Source: Rhodoglobus sp.
Lineage (GTDB): Bacteria > Actinomycetota > Actinomycetes > Actinomycetales > Microbacteriaceae
Direction of reading: 5' to 3'
NCBI GenBank assembly: GCA_025464445.1
Contig: JAODLY010000028.1
Span: 27,439-91,438 of the forward strand
Length of the DNA stretch: 64,000 nucleotides
Both the position numbers and the translations under genes were made by a program. Each line of letters starts with the position of its first letter. Positions within the stretch are counted from its first letter, which is position 1. The notes below the pieces were generated by a model. The model had not been told where the DNA came from and searched no databases. It was given only the letters and a program-made list of their open reading frames with translations. This document shows positions 8,394 through 15,998 of this stretch, piece after piece.

Positions 8394-8422
8394 TGTTTAC
8401 GCTGTCAACACTTGCATACAAT
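8394..8422 (+). promoter_or_regulatory. Promoter and operator-like palindrome between VOC and TetR genes
   Basis: TGTTTACGCTGTCAACA (8394-8410) is a 17-bp near-perfect palindrome (one mismatch). It overlaps a -35-like GTTTAC at 8395-8400 and lies just before a -10-like TACAAT at 8417-8422 directed at the tetR gene. The position suits an autoregulatory TetR operator also covering the divergent VOC promoter. Confidence 0.5.
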
Positions 8423-8447
8423 GGTGTGAACGTCCACAGGGAGGCCC

Positions 8448-9092
8448 GTGACAACCCCAGCAGAAGGACAGCGCCAGAACTACCACCACGGCGACCTCAT
8501 GCAGGCGTTGCTGGCGGCGGGGGTCGACCTTGCGCGCGAAGGCGGGCCGGATGCCGTGGTGCTGCGCGAGGCGACAAGGCGCGTCGGGGTGTCGCCCAAC
8601 GCCGCCTACCGGCACTTCGCCGACCGCGATGCGCTGCTCGACGCGGTGAGCGACGCGGCCCTCGCACAGCTCGCGACGGCTATCGACGCCCACTTCGACG
8701 CGATCGCACCAGGCGATGCGGAGACAGTGGCGCGCGCCCACCTGCGGGCGGTTGGCACTGGCTACGTGGCCTTCGCCCAAGATGAACCCGGACTGTTCCG
8801 CGCGGCATTCTTCGTGCCGGCCGACCTGCACAATCCGGGTACCGCGGCGAGATCGGGGCCGAGCGGCAGGAGCCCGTTCGTGCTTCTCGCCGACGCACTC
8901 GACGAGTTCGTCGCGTGCGGCATCATGCCTTCGGCGCGCCGACCACAAGCCGAATTTCTCGCGTGGTCGGCGGTGCACGGGTTTGCCCTGCTCGTGATCG
9001 ACGGGCCGCTGCGCGCCCTGCCCCGCGGGCAGGCCGACGCCGTGACCCAGCGCGTGATCGACATGGTGGAGGCGGGGCTGACCGCGCCCTGA
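8448..9092 (+). CDS. TetR/AcrR family regulator (WHG-type C-terminal domain)
   Basis: A 214-residue repressor. The N-terminal helix-turn-helix is the NYHHGDLMQALLAAGVDLAREGG variety with LREATRRVGVSPNAAYRHFADRDALLDAV. The C-terminal ligand domain (GYVAFAQDEPGLFRAAFF, AWSAVHGFALLVIDGPL) matches the TetR_C_33/WHG type. The start is GTG at 8448 with GGGAGG upstream. It is transcribed away from the VOC gene, with which it shares an operator-like palindrome. Confidence 0.9.
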   Translation: MTTPAEGQRQNYHHGDLMQALLAAGVDLAREGGPDAVVLREATRRVGVSPNAAYRHFADRDALLDAVSDAALAQLATAIDAHFDAIAPGDAETVARAHLRAVGTGYVAFAQDEPGLFRAAFFVPADLHNPGTAARSGPSGRSPFVLLADALDEFVACGIMPSARRPQAEFLAWSAVHGFALLVIDGPLRALPRGQADAVTQRVIDMVEAGLTAP

Positions 9093-9104
9093 CCCGCCCG
9101 TCAG

Positions 9105-9155
9105 TTGCGGACTTCCGCCCCGCTGCGTGTCACCCGGGTGGGCGAAAGTCCGCAA
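9105..9155. terminator. Inverted repeat downstream of tetR
   Basis: TTGCGGACTTCCGCCC at 9105-9120 pairs with GGGCGAAAGTCCGCAA at 9140-9155 (16-nt arms, one mismatch). The structure begins 12 nt after the tetR stop, so it may terminate that transcript; arm composition also resembles short dispersed palindromes of actinobacterial intergenic DNA. Confidence 0.5.
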
Positions 9156-9157
9156 GT

Positions 9158-9221
9158 CGAGTCGTTCCCCGGACGAGTCGTTCCCCGGACGAGTCGTTCC
9201 CTGGACGAGTCGTTCCCTGGA
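9158..9221 (+). repeat. 16-nt tandem repeat, 4 copies, upstream of the FBP gene
   Basis: Four uninterrupted copies of CGAGTCGTTCCCYGGA: the first two have CCCC, the last two CCCT. The array ends 20 bp before the GTG of the FBP-domain gene and is followed at once by ACAATATG, a -10-like stretch, so copy number could alter spacing in its promoter. Confidence 0.9.
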
Positions 9222-9240
9222 CAATATGTAGTGTGGAAGG

Positions 9241-9735
9241 GTGCAGCCGCTCAGCCCAGCCGAGATCCGCGAGAGCTTCGTGAATGCCACGCAGGGCGAG
9301 ATCGAGCGCATCCCGCTGCCCGGCCTGCACGAGGTGATCTGGGGCGACCGGGAGTACCTCGGCTGGCGCGACGCGCAGGCGCACCAGCGCGGCTACCTCG
9401 TGCACTGGGTGAGTGACCGGCCAGTCGGAATCGTGCTGCGATCATCGGATTTCGCGTTGCGTGCCGGCATCTCGGCGATGTGCTCGTTGTGCCGCATCAC
9501 CCAGCCCTCGGGCCAGGTGTCGCTGTTCTCGGCTCCACGGGCCGGGCAGGCGGGACGCGACGGCAACACCGTGGGCACCTACATCTGCGACGACCTGGCG
9601 TGCTCGCACATGATCCGCGTGCTTCCGCCGCCGCATCCCATGCAGATCCCGCGCGAGGAGTTGCTCGCGCAGCGCTCGACGAGCCTGCTCGAGCGGGTGC
9701 AGGCGTTCACCGCGGACGTGATGAAGACGGCCTGA
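9241..9735 (+). CDS. FBP-type C-terminal treble-clef zinc-finger protein
   Basis: A 164-residue protein of the family named for the treble-clef zinc finger of EF-G-binding (FBP) proteins. The four zinc cysteines are visible as MCSLCR and YICDDLACS, separated by about 40 residues. Upstream is the usual LPGLHEVIWGDREYLGWRD block. FBP/FusB-like proteins bind elongation factor G; actinobacterial versions are presumed ribosome-associated but uncharacterised. The start is GTG at 9241 with no spaced Shine-Dalgarno; a leaderless transcript from the nearby -10-like sequence is possible. Confidence 0.85.
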   Translation: MQPLSPAEIRESFVNATQGEIERIPLPGLHEVIWGDREYLGWRDAQAHQRGYLVHWVSDRPVGIVLRSSDFALRAGISAMCSLCRITQPSGQVSLFSAPRAGQAGRDGNTVGTYICDDLACSHMIRVLPPPHPMQIPREELLAQRSTSLLERVQAFTADVMKTA

Positions 9736-9791
9736 CCAGCGTGCCCGCGTCGCTACACCGACGCCTGACTCAGCGCGCGAGCTCGTTGGGG

Positions 9792-9813
9792 CGTCGAAAC
9801 TCCAGTTTCGACG
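9792..9813. terminator. Perfect hairpin downstream of the FBP gene
   Basis: CGTCGAAACT and AGTTTCGACG form perfect 10-bp arms around a 2-nt centre, 57 nt after the FBP stop. Just beyond, at about 9835-9854, AAGAACTGGCTTTTCGACGG partly resembles the interior of the palindromic element at 7688-7783. The rest of the 9736-10030 gap holds no convincing ORF, only the promoter of the following arsR gene. Confidence 0.5.
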
Positions 9814-9995
9814 TGTGCGGTTAGGCGTCCGCGCAAGAACTGGCTTTTCGACGGCAGTCGCGGCAAACGGGGCCGACGGTGCTCGGGCGGGTTTGGCGAC
9901 GGAACGGGATCGCTCCAGCATTCGCTCGCGCGGGCTCGCGCACGGCCGCGCGTCCACCTGACTCACACATGGCGGGCCGCGATCCTGATGAGATC

Positions 9996-10042
9996 TTGAC
10001 ACGGGGCCCGAAATCCCGATACTTAAGTACATGCTTAAGTAT
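9996..10042 (+). promoter_or_regulatory. Leaderless promoter with 24-bp operator over the arsR start
   Basis: A consensus -35 TTGACA (9996-10001) is followed after 16 nt by GATACT (10018-10023), placing the transcription start at about the A of the ATG at 10031: a leaderless mRNA. The palindrome ATACTTAAG-TACATG-CTTAAGTAT (10019-10042) covers the -10 and the start codon, an ideal place for autorepression by the ArsR product. Confidence 0.7.
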
Positions 10043-10408
10043 TCGGATGACGCATCACCCGCCCAGGTCGATGCCTTGTTCCACGCGCTCGCCGACGCCA
10101 GCCGCCGTTCGATGGTGGATCGGCTCAGCCGCGGGCCGGCGTCGGTGACCGAGCTCGCGACGCTCCTGACCATCACCCTCGCCGCGGTCGTGCAGCACCT
10201 GAAGGTGCTCGAATCCAGCGGGCTCGTGACGACCGAGAAGGTCGGCCGGGTGCGCAGCGCAACCCTCAGGACCGCGGCATTGGCGAGCGTCGAAGCCTGG
10301 ATCGCCGACCGGCGGGTCACCTGGGAGCGCCGGTACGACCGCCTCGGGGCATTCCTCGATTCACCAACCCCGCAAGATCCATCAACCCCACAAGGAGAGA
10401 CAGCATGA
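10031..10408 (+). CDS. ArsR family transcriptional regulator
   Basis: A 125-residue winged-helix repressor of the SRPBCC-linked ArsR type: FHALADASRRSMVDRLSRGPASVTELA, then the recognition helix region TLAAVVQHLKVLESSGLVTTEKVGR. No metal-binding CxC motif is present, so it probably senses something other than arsenite-type metals. Its own start codon lies inside a perfect-armed palindrome. The 3' end overlaps the next gene as ATGA, which argues for translational coupling. Confidence 0.9.
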   Translation: MLKYSDDASPAQVDALFHALADASRRSMVDRLSRGPASVTELATLLTITLAAVVQHLKVLESSGLVTTEKVGRVRSATLRTAALASVEAWIADRRVTWERRYDRLGAFLDSPTPQDPSTPQGETA

Positions 10409-10857
10409 CCGACTACAGCATCACCCACGCCGACTTCACGCTGAAGCGCAGCTTCAAGTCCAGCCCGGCCAGGGTCTTCCAGGCATTCTCCGACAAGGCG
10501 AAGAAGGCCGCCTGGTTCGGGGATCCGACCGTCGATGGGGGCGAGTGGACGTTCGACTTCCGCGAAGGCGGCATCGAGGTGAACAGCGGCGAGTTCCACG
10601 GCCAGTCGAACTCGTTCGAAGCGCTGTACCACGACATCGTGCCGGACACCCGGATCGTCTTCAGCTACACGATGCGTGTCGGCGGCGTGAAGCTGTCGGC
10701 GTCGCTGACCACCATCGAGTTCGAGCCGGAAGGGACGGGCACGCTCGTTGTCCACACCGAGAAGGGCGCGTTCTTCGACGGCCACGAAGACCCGAAGATC
10801 CGGGAGGAAGGCACCGCCGGGATCCTCGAGGCCCTCGCGGCGGCCGTCGACGGGTAG
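10405..10857 (+). CDS. SRPBCC (AHSA1-like) domain protein
   Basis: A 150-residue START-like fold protein of the AHSA1 branch: FTLKRSFKSSPARVFQAFSDKAKKAAWFGDP at the start, the GEWTFDFREGGIEVNSGEF strand pair, and a C-terminal helix. SRPBCC proteins bind hydrophobic ligands in a deep pocket; actinobacterial copies behind arsR genes are usually uncharacterised. It is translated from an ATG overlapping the arsR stop by 4 bp, so the two form one operon. Confidence 0.85.
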   Translation: MTDYSITHADFTLKRSFKSSPARVFQAFSDKAKKAAWFGDPTVDGGEWTFDFREGGIEVNSGEFHGQSNSFEALYHDIVPDTRIVFSYTMRVGGVKLSASLTTIEFEPEGTGTLVVHTEKGAFFDGHEDPKIREEGTAGILEALAAAVDG

Positions 10858-10997
10858 CTGTCCCTGGCTCGCCCACGCCGCCAGTGCAGCACCTCCGAAG
10901 TCGGTCGGCCGCGAGCGACGGATGGATGCCGCGGCACGCCGCCCCACGTGGGCGACGCGCCGCGGCATCCCGCGTTTGTCCGGCATGGGCCGGGTAC

Positions 10998-11057
10998 TTG
11001 ACACCGGCGTCGCCCCGCCCTACTCTGTAACCAATCGCTTTCAGAACTAATTGGTTA
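10998..11057 (+). promoter_or_regulatory. TTGACA promoter and TAACCAAT palindrome before the second arsR
   Basis: TTGACA (10998-11003), a 17-nt spacer, and TACTCT (11021-11026) form a strong promoter. TAACCAAT (11028-11035) and ATTGGTTA (11050-11057) are perfect inverted arms 14 nt apart, spanning the transcription start. This operator differs in sequence from that of the first arsR, implying separate control of the two modules. Confidence 0.65.
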
Positions 11058-11066
11058 TGGAGAGTC

Positions 11067-11444
11067 GTGGAAACGCAACAGCTCGACTCGGTGTTCGCGG
11101 CCCTCGCCGACCCCACACGGCGGGCGCTGCTGCAGCGCCTCACCGATGGGGACGCGAGCGTCGCCCAGCTTGCCGAGCCGTTCAGGATGAGCCAGCCGGC
11201 GATCTCCAAGCACCTCAAGGTGCTCGAGGCCGCCGGGCTGATCTCGCGCAACCGCGTCGCCACCGCGCGCTACAGCCACCTGGAAGCCGAGCCGCTGAAG
11301 GAGGCGACCGAATACATGGAACGGTACCGCCGCTTCTGGGCGAAGACCTTCGACCGACTGGATGCCGCGCTCGCCGCGTTCCAGCAGGCCGAGACGACCG
11401 AGACAGCCGACATCACGAACAAGGAGAACGAGAACGATGACTGA
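11067..11444 (+). CDS. ArsR family transcriptional regulator (second module)
   Basis: A 125-residue ArsR repressor: FAALADPTRRALLQRLTDGDASVAQLAEPFRMS, recognition helix QPAISKHLKVLEAAGLISR, and a long C-terminal helix containing YMERYRRFWAKTFDRLDAAL, typical of the group paired with SRPBCC proteins. The start is GTG at 11067 with GGAGAG just upstream. It overlaps the following SRPBCC gene by 8 bp. No metal-site cysteines are seen. Confidence 0.9.
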   Translation: METQQLDSVFAALADPTRRALLQRLTDGDASVAQLAEPFRMSQPAISKHLKVLEAAGLISRNRVATARYSHLEAEPLKEATEYMERYRRFWAKTFDRLDAALAAFQQAETTETADITNKENENDD

Positions 11445-11904
11445 CCTCATCCCCGCGGCGACCGACCGCGACGTCTACATCAGCCGCAGTTTCGCGGCAC
11501 CGCGCGAGGTGGTCTGGAAGTTCTGGACCGACCCCGAGCGCCTCGCCGAATGGTTCGGCCCGACCGGCGTCCACACTCCCGTCGAGAACATCGACGTCAG
11601 CCTCGAGCCGGGCGGCCGCTGGGACCTCGGGATGACCGACGACGCGACCGGCGAGGTCTACCCGCTGTCGAGCCGCATCCTGAAGGTCATCGAGGGCGAA
11701 TACCTCGAGATGCACATCGAGGCGGCCAGCGGTGGGCAGATCGAAGACGTGATCCTGCGCGTGCAATTCCACGACCACGGCGAGACTACGAGGATGACCC
11801 TGCACCAGGGCCCGTTCACCCCCGAGTTCCGCGACCTGACAATCGAGGGCTGGTACGAGTCCTTCTGCAAGCTCGACAAGATCTTCGAAGGAGCCAACTC
11901 ATGA
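11437..11904 (+). CDS. SRPBCC (AHSA1-like) domain protein (second module)
   Basis: A 155-residue AHSA1-type protein: VYISRSFAAPREVVWKFWTDPERLAEWFGP is the diagnostic N-terminus, and FRDLTIEGWYESFCKLDKIF the closing helix. It differs considerably from the SRPBCC protein at 10405, so the two ArsR modules are not a recent duplication. It overlaps arsR upstream by 8 bp and the hydrolase downstream by ATGA, giving a tight three-gene operon. Confidence 0.85.
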   Translation: MTDLIPAATDRDVYISRSFAAPREVVWKFWTDPERLAEWFGPTGVHTPVENIDVSLEPGGRWDLGMTDDATGEVYPLSSRILKVIEGEYLEMHIEAASGGQIEDVILRVQFHDHGETTRMTLHQGPFTPEFRDLTIEGWYESFCKLDKIFEGANS

Positions 11905-12713
11905 CCACCCAAACGTCCACGGCAACCCAGACCGTCACCTCGAAGGACGGCACGACCATCGCCTACGAGAAGGTCGGGACCGGGCCGGCACTCGTGCTCG
12001 TCGACGGGGCGATGTGCTACCGCGACTTCGGCCCATGCCGCAGCCTCGCCAACCACCTCGCGGACAAGTACACCGTCTACTTCTACGACCGTCGCGGACG
12101 CGGGGCGAGCGGGGATGTGCAGCCGTACGCGCCGGAGCGTGAGTTCGAGGATCTCGCGGCGGTCATCGCGGCCACGGGCCGGGACGCGTATGTTCTGGGG
12201 TTCTCGTCAGGGGCCGGGCTGGCCTTGGAGGCCGCGGCATCCGGGGTGAAAATGAAGAAGCTCGCCTCGTACGAGGCACCCTTCGTCGGCCAGGTGCTCG
12301 TCAAGGGCAAGCCCGTCGACGCTCTCGCGGAACTCAGGAAGAAGCTCGCCGCTGGTGACCGATCCGGCGCAGTCGGTTACTTCATGGTGCAAGTGGTGGG
12401 CGGGCCTGCCTTCCTGCCCTTCATGATGAAGTACCTCATGCCCAAGGTCGGCAAGCAGCTGGCGGCCGTAGCGCACACGCTGCCCTACGACACCGAGCTC
12501 ATGCGCGGCTTCGTCGTGCCGAAGGCCGAATTCGCCAAGATCACCGTGCCGACGCTCGTGATGGGCGGTAGCAAGGCCAAACCCAACATGGTCGCGGCAG
12601 TGCAGGGTGTTGCGGACGCCGTTCCGGGATCCGTGCACAAGACGCTCGCCGGGCAGACGCACCAGGTGAAGGATGAGGCCATCGCGCCGGAGCTCATCGC
12701 GTTCTTCCGATAG
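11901..12713 (+). CDS. Alpha/beta hydrolase
   Basis: A 270-residue alpha/beta hydrolase with the oxyanion region LVDGAMCYRDFG, the FYDRRGRGASGD strand turn, nucleophile elbow VLGFSSGAGLALEAA (Ser in G-F-S-S-G) and the C-terminal histidine in AGQTHQV. There is no signal peptide, so it is cytoplasmic. Third gene of the ArsR-SRPBCC-hydrolase operon, which suggests it acts on a ligand sensed or bound by its partners; the substrate is not known. It ends convergently, 8 bp from the G6PD-family gene. Confidence 0.85.
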   Translation: MTTQTSTATQTVTSKDGTTIAYEKVGTGPALVLVDGAMCYRDFGPCRSLANHLADKYTVYFYDRRGRGASGDVQPYAPEREFEDLAAVIAATGRDAYVLGFSSGAGLALEAAASGVKMKKLASYEAPFVGQVLVKGKPVDALAELRKKLAAGDRSGAVGYFMVQVVGGPAFLPFMMKYLMPKVGKQLAAVAHTLPYDTELMRGFVVPKAEFAKITVPTLVMGGSKAKPNMVAAVQGVADAVPGSVHKTLAGQTHQVKDEAIAPELIAFFR

Positions 12714-12721
12714 CCGAGGCG

Positions 12722-14077
12722 CTACCAGTCCAGCGGACCGGCAGTTCCGGCTGGGTAGCTGTCGAGTGGGACCTTGCCCGCGCGCCACGCGTCGATGACG
12801 GGGCTGATGATCCGCCAGCACTGTTCGGCGACGTCGCCGCGCACCGACAGCGTGGGGTCGCATTCGAGCAGCTCGGCCAGCACCTCGCCGTACGCGCTCA
12901 GCTCCCCCGCACCGAGGTCGCTGTGCAGCGGGACCCGCTCGAGGGTGAACGGGTCGCCCTGGCCGTTGATCACGAGGTCGAGATCGAGGGTCGCCGGCTT
13001 CAGCGAGATGCGAAGGCAGGATGGGCCCTCCACGCCGGTGAGCCCCGTGGGCAGGTGCGGCACGGCCTTGAACACCACGCGGATATCCTGGCGGGACTCC
13101 CCCAGCCCCTTGCCGGAACGCAGGATGAACGGGACCCCAGCCCAGCGCCAGTTGTCGATGGCGAGCGTGACCTCGGCGAGCGTCTCGGTCCCGCGGGACG
13201 CGTCGACGCCATCCTCGTCCTGGTACGCGGGCAGTCTCCTGCCCTCGATGGTGCCTGCGGCGTAGCGTGCCCTGTGGCTCGACTTGCCGTTCTTCGCCCA
13301 ACTGCGTGTCGCCCGCAGTACCTGCGCCATCGACCCGCGCAGGTCGTCTTCGCTCAGGCTCGCGGGTGGCTCCATCGCCGTGAGTGCGAGCACGAGCAGC
13401 AGGTGGCTCTGGATCATGTCGGTCAGCGCGCCGGCCTTGTCGTAGTAGCCAGCCCTGCCTTCCAGGGCGAGCATCTCGTCGAAAACGATCTCCACCCGAT
13501 CCACGTTCTGCGAGGAGAACAGCGGTTCGAAGATGCGATTCGCGAAGCGCAGGCCGAGCAGGTTGAGCACAGTCGACTTTCCGAGGAAGTGGTCGACGCG
13601 GAATAGCTGCTCCTCCGGCAGCATGCTCTCGAGCAGCCGGTTGAGCGACTTCGCCGACGCCAGGTCTGTGCCGAACGGCTTCTCGAGGGCGAGCGTGATG
13701 CCCTTCGGCAGGTCCAACTTCGAGAGCTGAGTGCAGGCGATCACCGTGACGGCGGGTGGCAGCGCGAAGTAGAGCGCGATGCGGCCCGGGGCCTCGGCGA
13801 GCACCCGGGCGAGATCACTTGCGCTCGTGGCATCCCCCTGCACGTAGCGCGTCTTCGCGGCGACCTTCCTGGCGAGCGGCGAGGGCTCGGCATCGAAGGC
13901 GGCCTTGACCTTCTCGCGCCACGCGGCATCCGTCTGCTGCGCGCGGTCGACCCCGATCACGAGCAGGTCCGCGCCGCGGGACGACCCGAGATACGACGCA
14001 AGGCCCGGCAACAGCAGGCGGGATGTCAGGTCACCGCCCGCACCGAGGATGACAAGGGTATCGATGCGTTCAGCCAC
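12722..14077 (-). CDS. zwf: Glucose-6-phosphate dehydrogenase family protein
   Basis: A 451-residue Zwf homologue. The N-terminal nucleotide-binding motif is GAGGDLTSRLLLP and the active-site peptide is RVDHFLGK (classic RIDHYLGK) with the catalytic His; EKPFG and the C-terminal PxxIDAW-like SPVIDAWR are also present. It would convert glucose 6-phosphate to 6-phosphogluconolactone with reduction of NAD(P). It is shorter than typical Zwf (about 490-510) and lacks the usual opcA, tal and tkt neighbours, so it is probably a secondary isozyme, and the gene symbol is tentative. Confidence 0.75.
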   Translation of the reverse strand: MAERIDTLVILGAGGDLTSRLLLPGLASYLGSSRGADLLVIGVDRAQQTDAAWREKVKAAFDAEPSPLARKVAAKTRYVQGDATSASDLARVLAEAPGRIALYFALPPAVTVIACTQLSKLDLPKGITLALEKPFGTDLASAKSLNRLLESMLPEEQLFRVDHFLGKSTVLNLLGLRFANRIFEPLFSSQNVDRVEIVFDEMLALEGRAGYYDKAGALTDMIQSHLLLVLALTAMEPPASLSEDDLRGSMAQVLRATRSWAKNGKSSHRARYAAGTIEGRRLPAYQDEDGVDASRGTETLAEVTLAIDNWRWAGVPFILRSGKGLGESRQDIRVVFKAVPHLPTGLTGVEGPSCLRISLKPATLDLDLVINGQGDPFTLERVPLHSDLGAGELSAYGEVLAELLECDPTLSVRGDVAEQCWRIISPVIDAWRAGKVPLDSYPAGTAGPLDW

Positions 14078-14116
14078 CCTGCCGACAGTACTACGCGTGC
14101 TATCAGGCCAGCCTGG

Positions 14117-14746
14117 TCAGTCGGGTTCGGCAGCCTTGACAGGTTCAGCGGCCTCGATTGATGACACGGCCTCCGAGTCGGTCACCGCGACGGGGGTGCC
14201 GTCGGCCTGCTCGACAACGACGGCAGGCCCGCGGTGGCCCCATGTCATCCACAGCCAGATGAGCACGCCGACGATTATCGTGCCGACCACGAAGACGAAC
14301 GGACCGAGAAAAAGCGGCCCGGAGACGTTCGTGTCCGAGAGTTTGCCCGCGATGAACAGGTAGAGCACGAAGAGCGGCAGGTCGAGGACCGCCGCGATCA
14401 CCACCGCGCTCAGGGTCGTCGCCCACGGCTTACGCACCCTGCCGCCCTTGAGGATCCATCCGCTGACAAGGAATCCGAGAAGCATCAGCAGCAACGAGAT
14501 CACGCCGAAGACGACCCCGACAACCTGGATAACGGCGCCGGCCTGTGACAGGAAGGCGCTTATCGACTGCACGTCGCCGAATCCGCCCGCGATTCCGCCG
14601 ATCGACGCGCCGAAAACGAGCAGCAGGCCACCGCCGAGCAGCAGGAATCCGAGCCCGAGCCAGCCGAGCGCAAAGAGGAGGTGCCCGAAGATTCCCGCGA
14701 AGATTGCCGCCCCGCGCTGGCGGCCGGTGAGCATTGCTTTCTGCAT
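14117..14746 (-). CDS. Hypothetical four-helix membrane protein
   Basis: A 209-residue protein with four hydrophobic segments (around residues 13-50, 70-98, 108-135 and 143-168) and a hydrophilic acidic C-terminal tail rich in Ala, Glu and Val. I do not recognise the family. Codon use matches the neighbours. It sits between zwf and yidC-like, separated from yidC by a strong terminator hairpin, so it is probably its own transcription unit. Confidence 0.7.
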   Translation of the reverse strand: MQKAMLTGRQRGAAIFAGIFGHLLFALGWLGLGFLLLGGGLLLVFGASIGGIAGGFGDVQSISAFLSQAGAVIQVVGVVFGVISLLLMLLGFLVSGWILKGGRVRKPWATTLSAVVIAAVLDLPLFVLYLFIAGKLSDTNVSGPLFLGPFVFVVGTIIVGVLIWLWMTWGHRGPAVVVEQADGTPVAVTDSEAVSSIEAAEPVKAAEPD

Positions 14747-14785
14747 GTCTCATTCATAGTGCCGGGGATGACGCGCCCACAAGCA

Positions 14786-14816
14786 GGCGGACCGCCCGGC
14801 ACACGGGCGGTCCGCC
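14786..14816 (-). terminator. Strong hairpin terminator after the yidC-like gene
   Basis: GGCGGACCGCCCG (14786-14798) and CGGGCGGTCCGCC (14804-14816) form a perfect 13-bp stem with a 5-nt loop, 6 nt beyond the yidC-like stop on the - strand. No U-tract follows, as is common in high-GC actinobacteria. Confidence 0.7.
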
Positions 14817-14821
14817 GCCGG

Positions 14822-15562
14822 TCAGCTCGCCATCGTCCTGCGCAGGATCGCCCGCTCCCCCAGCGTCCACGCCGTGGTGACGGCGAGGTAGATCGTCGCC
14901 GCGAGCGGCACGAGGGCCGCGAAGACCACGGTGAGGAACGGGAGCCAGCTCAACACGGCGCCCGCGGACCGCAGTGCACCGGCGACGGGTACTACGGGTA
15001 CGGGAGCCATGCGCAGTGCGGTTCGGCGCGACATCCACGCCACCGCGGCGATCGCCAGTAGCAGCCCGACAAACACGAGCAGCTGCGGCCACGCGGTGGC
15101 AGAGCCCAGCACCGCGAGCAGGGACGAGCCGAGCGAAACCCCGAACAGGTGTTCGGTGAGCAGTGCATTCGGATGGCCGGCGATGATCGCGAGCACGAAC
15201 AGGCCGTAGAGCACAGAGAGCACAGGTGCCTGCAGCAGCGTCGGCAGGATCCCGCCGAACGGGGAGGCCTTCTCCTGCCGGTACAGTTCGAGCGTCTTGC
15301 GCTGCAGCAGTTGCGGGTTCTTCTTGTACTTGCGCTGCAGCTCAGCGAGTTTCGGCGCAAGCCGCCTGCGGATGATCTCCGCCCGCACCTGCGAGATGCC
15401 CACCGGTACGAGCAGTGTGCGCACAATCGTTGTCAACAGCACTATTGCGAATGCGGCGCTCGAGGTACCGCCAAACGGCTCGAGCGCTGCCGAAAGCGCA
15501 GAGATGACGTGGTACGCCCCGTCGAGCACAGCTGCGACAGGGGGAAACGAATAGAAGTTCAT
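14822..15562 (-). CDS. YidC/Oxa1 family membrane protein insertase (paralogue)
   Basis: A 246-residue Oxa1/YidC-type protein: a first helix, an ISQVRAEIIRRRLAPKLAELQRKYKKNPQLLQRKTLELYRQE cytoplasmic coiled hairpin, then GGILPTLLQAPVLSVLYGLFVL and further helices. The conserved positive residue in the hydrophilic groove may be the Arg of VRTLLVP. It is shorter than the main actinobacterial YidC and lacks its C-terminal extension, so it is likely a second copy handling a subset of membrane proteins. The ATG at 15562 gives the usual MNFYSFPPV start. A DUF6412 gene lies just upstream on the same strand. Confidence 0.85.
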   Translation of the reverse strand: MNFYSFPPVAAVLDGAYHVISALSAALEPFGGTSSAAFAIVLLTTIVRTLLVPVGISQVRAEIIRRRLAPKLAELQRKYKKNPQLLQRKTLELYRQEKASPFGGILPTLLQAPVLSVLYGLFVLAIIAGHPNALLTEHLFGVSLGSSLLAVLGSATAWPQLLVFVGLLLAIAAVAWMSRRTALRMAPVPVVPVAGALRSAGAVLSWLPFLTVVFAALVPLAATIYLAVTTAWTLGERAILRRTMAS

Positions 15563-15622
15563 GTCAGTCCTAAGGGTCGAATCGAGTGAGGGGCCATGGC
15601 CGCTCACCGTCCGACGGACTGG

Positions 15623-15916
15623 CTATGCGGCCGCGAGACCCCGCGACGGCGCCCTCGAGCGTGTGCGACCCGGAGTTGCGGGATGCCGCGGCGCGGGCAT
15701 CCCCGACAGCGACTGCCTGTGCTGCCGCGCGCGGTGGCCGATGGTCACGACGCGCGAGCGGAATCCACCACCCGAGTACCTGGCGGCGAGCAGCATCCCG
15801 ACCGCGAGCACGGCGACACCGCTTGCGAGCACGGACGCGGACCCCGGTTGGGTGATCGAAGCCGCGAGCAGGGCAAGCGTCATGGCCATGACGAGCCGCT
15901 CCAGCATCCAACGCAT
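15623..15916 (-). CDS. DUF6412 domain protein
   Basis: A 97-residue protein with two hydrophobic segments (about 5-25 and 30-46) followed by a basic tail containing MPAPRHPATPGRTRSRAP, the pattern I associate with DUF6412 proteins encoded beside yidC paralogues in actinobacteria. Function unknown; location beside an insertase suggests a membrane-biogenesis accessory. Starts with MRWMLERLVMAM. Confidence 0.65.
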   Translation of the reverse strand: MRWMLERLVMAMTLALLAASITQPGSASVLASGVAVLAVGMLLAARYSGGGFRSRVVTIGHRARQHRQSLSGMPAPRHPATPGRTRSRAPSRGLAAA

Positions 15917-15998
15917 CCTGTGACGCTACCGCAGGATCGCACATTGGCCCCCGTAGTGTCGGCAGCGCGGCGGCATGCCGAGTCGGTACGGTTTGTGT

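Noticed and set aside
9158-9221. Possible CRISPR-like array
   Set aside because: The 16-nt units are directly adjacent with no spacers, and no cas genes are present.
9442-11004. 520-aa - strand ORF spanning several genes
   Set aside because: Runs antisense across the FBP, arsR and SRPBCC genes and an intergenic gap with promoter elements; composition typical of a high-GC shadow frame.
12722-14077. Main pentose-phosphate operon
   Set aside because: Only the Zwf-family gene is here; tal, tkt, opcA and pgl are absent and the protein is short, so it was not called the primary zwf locus.
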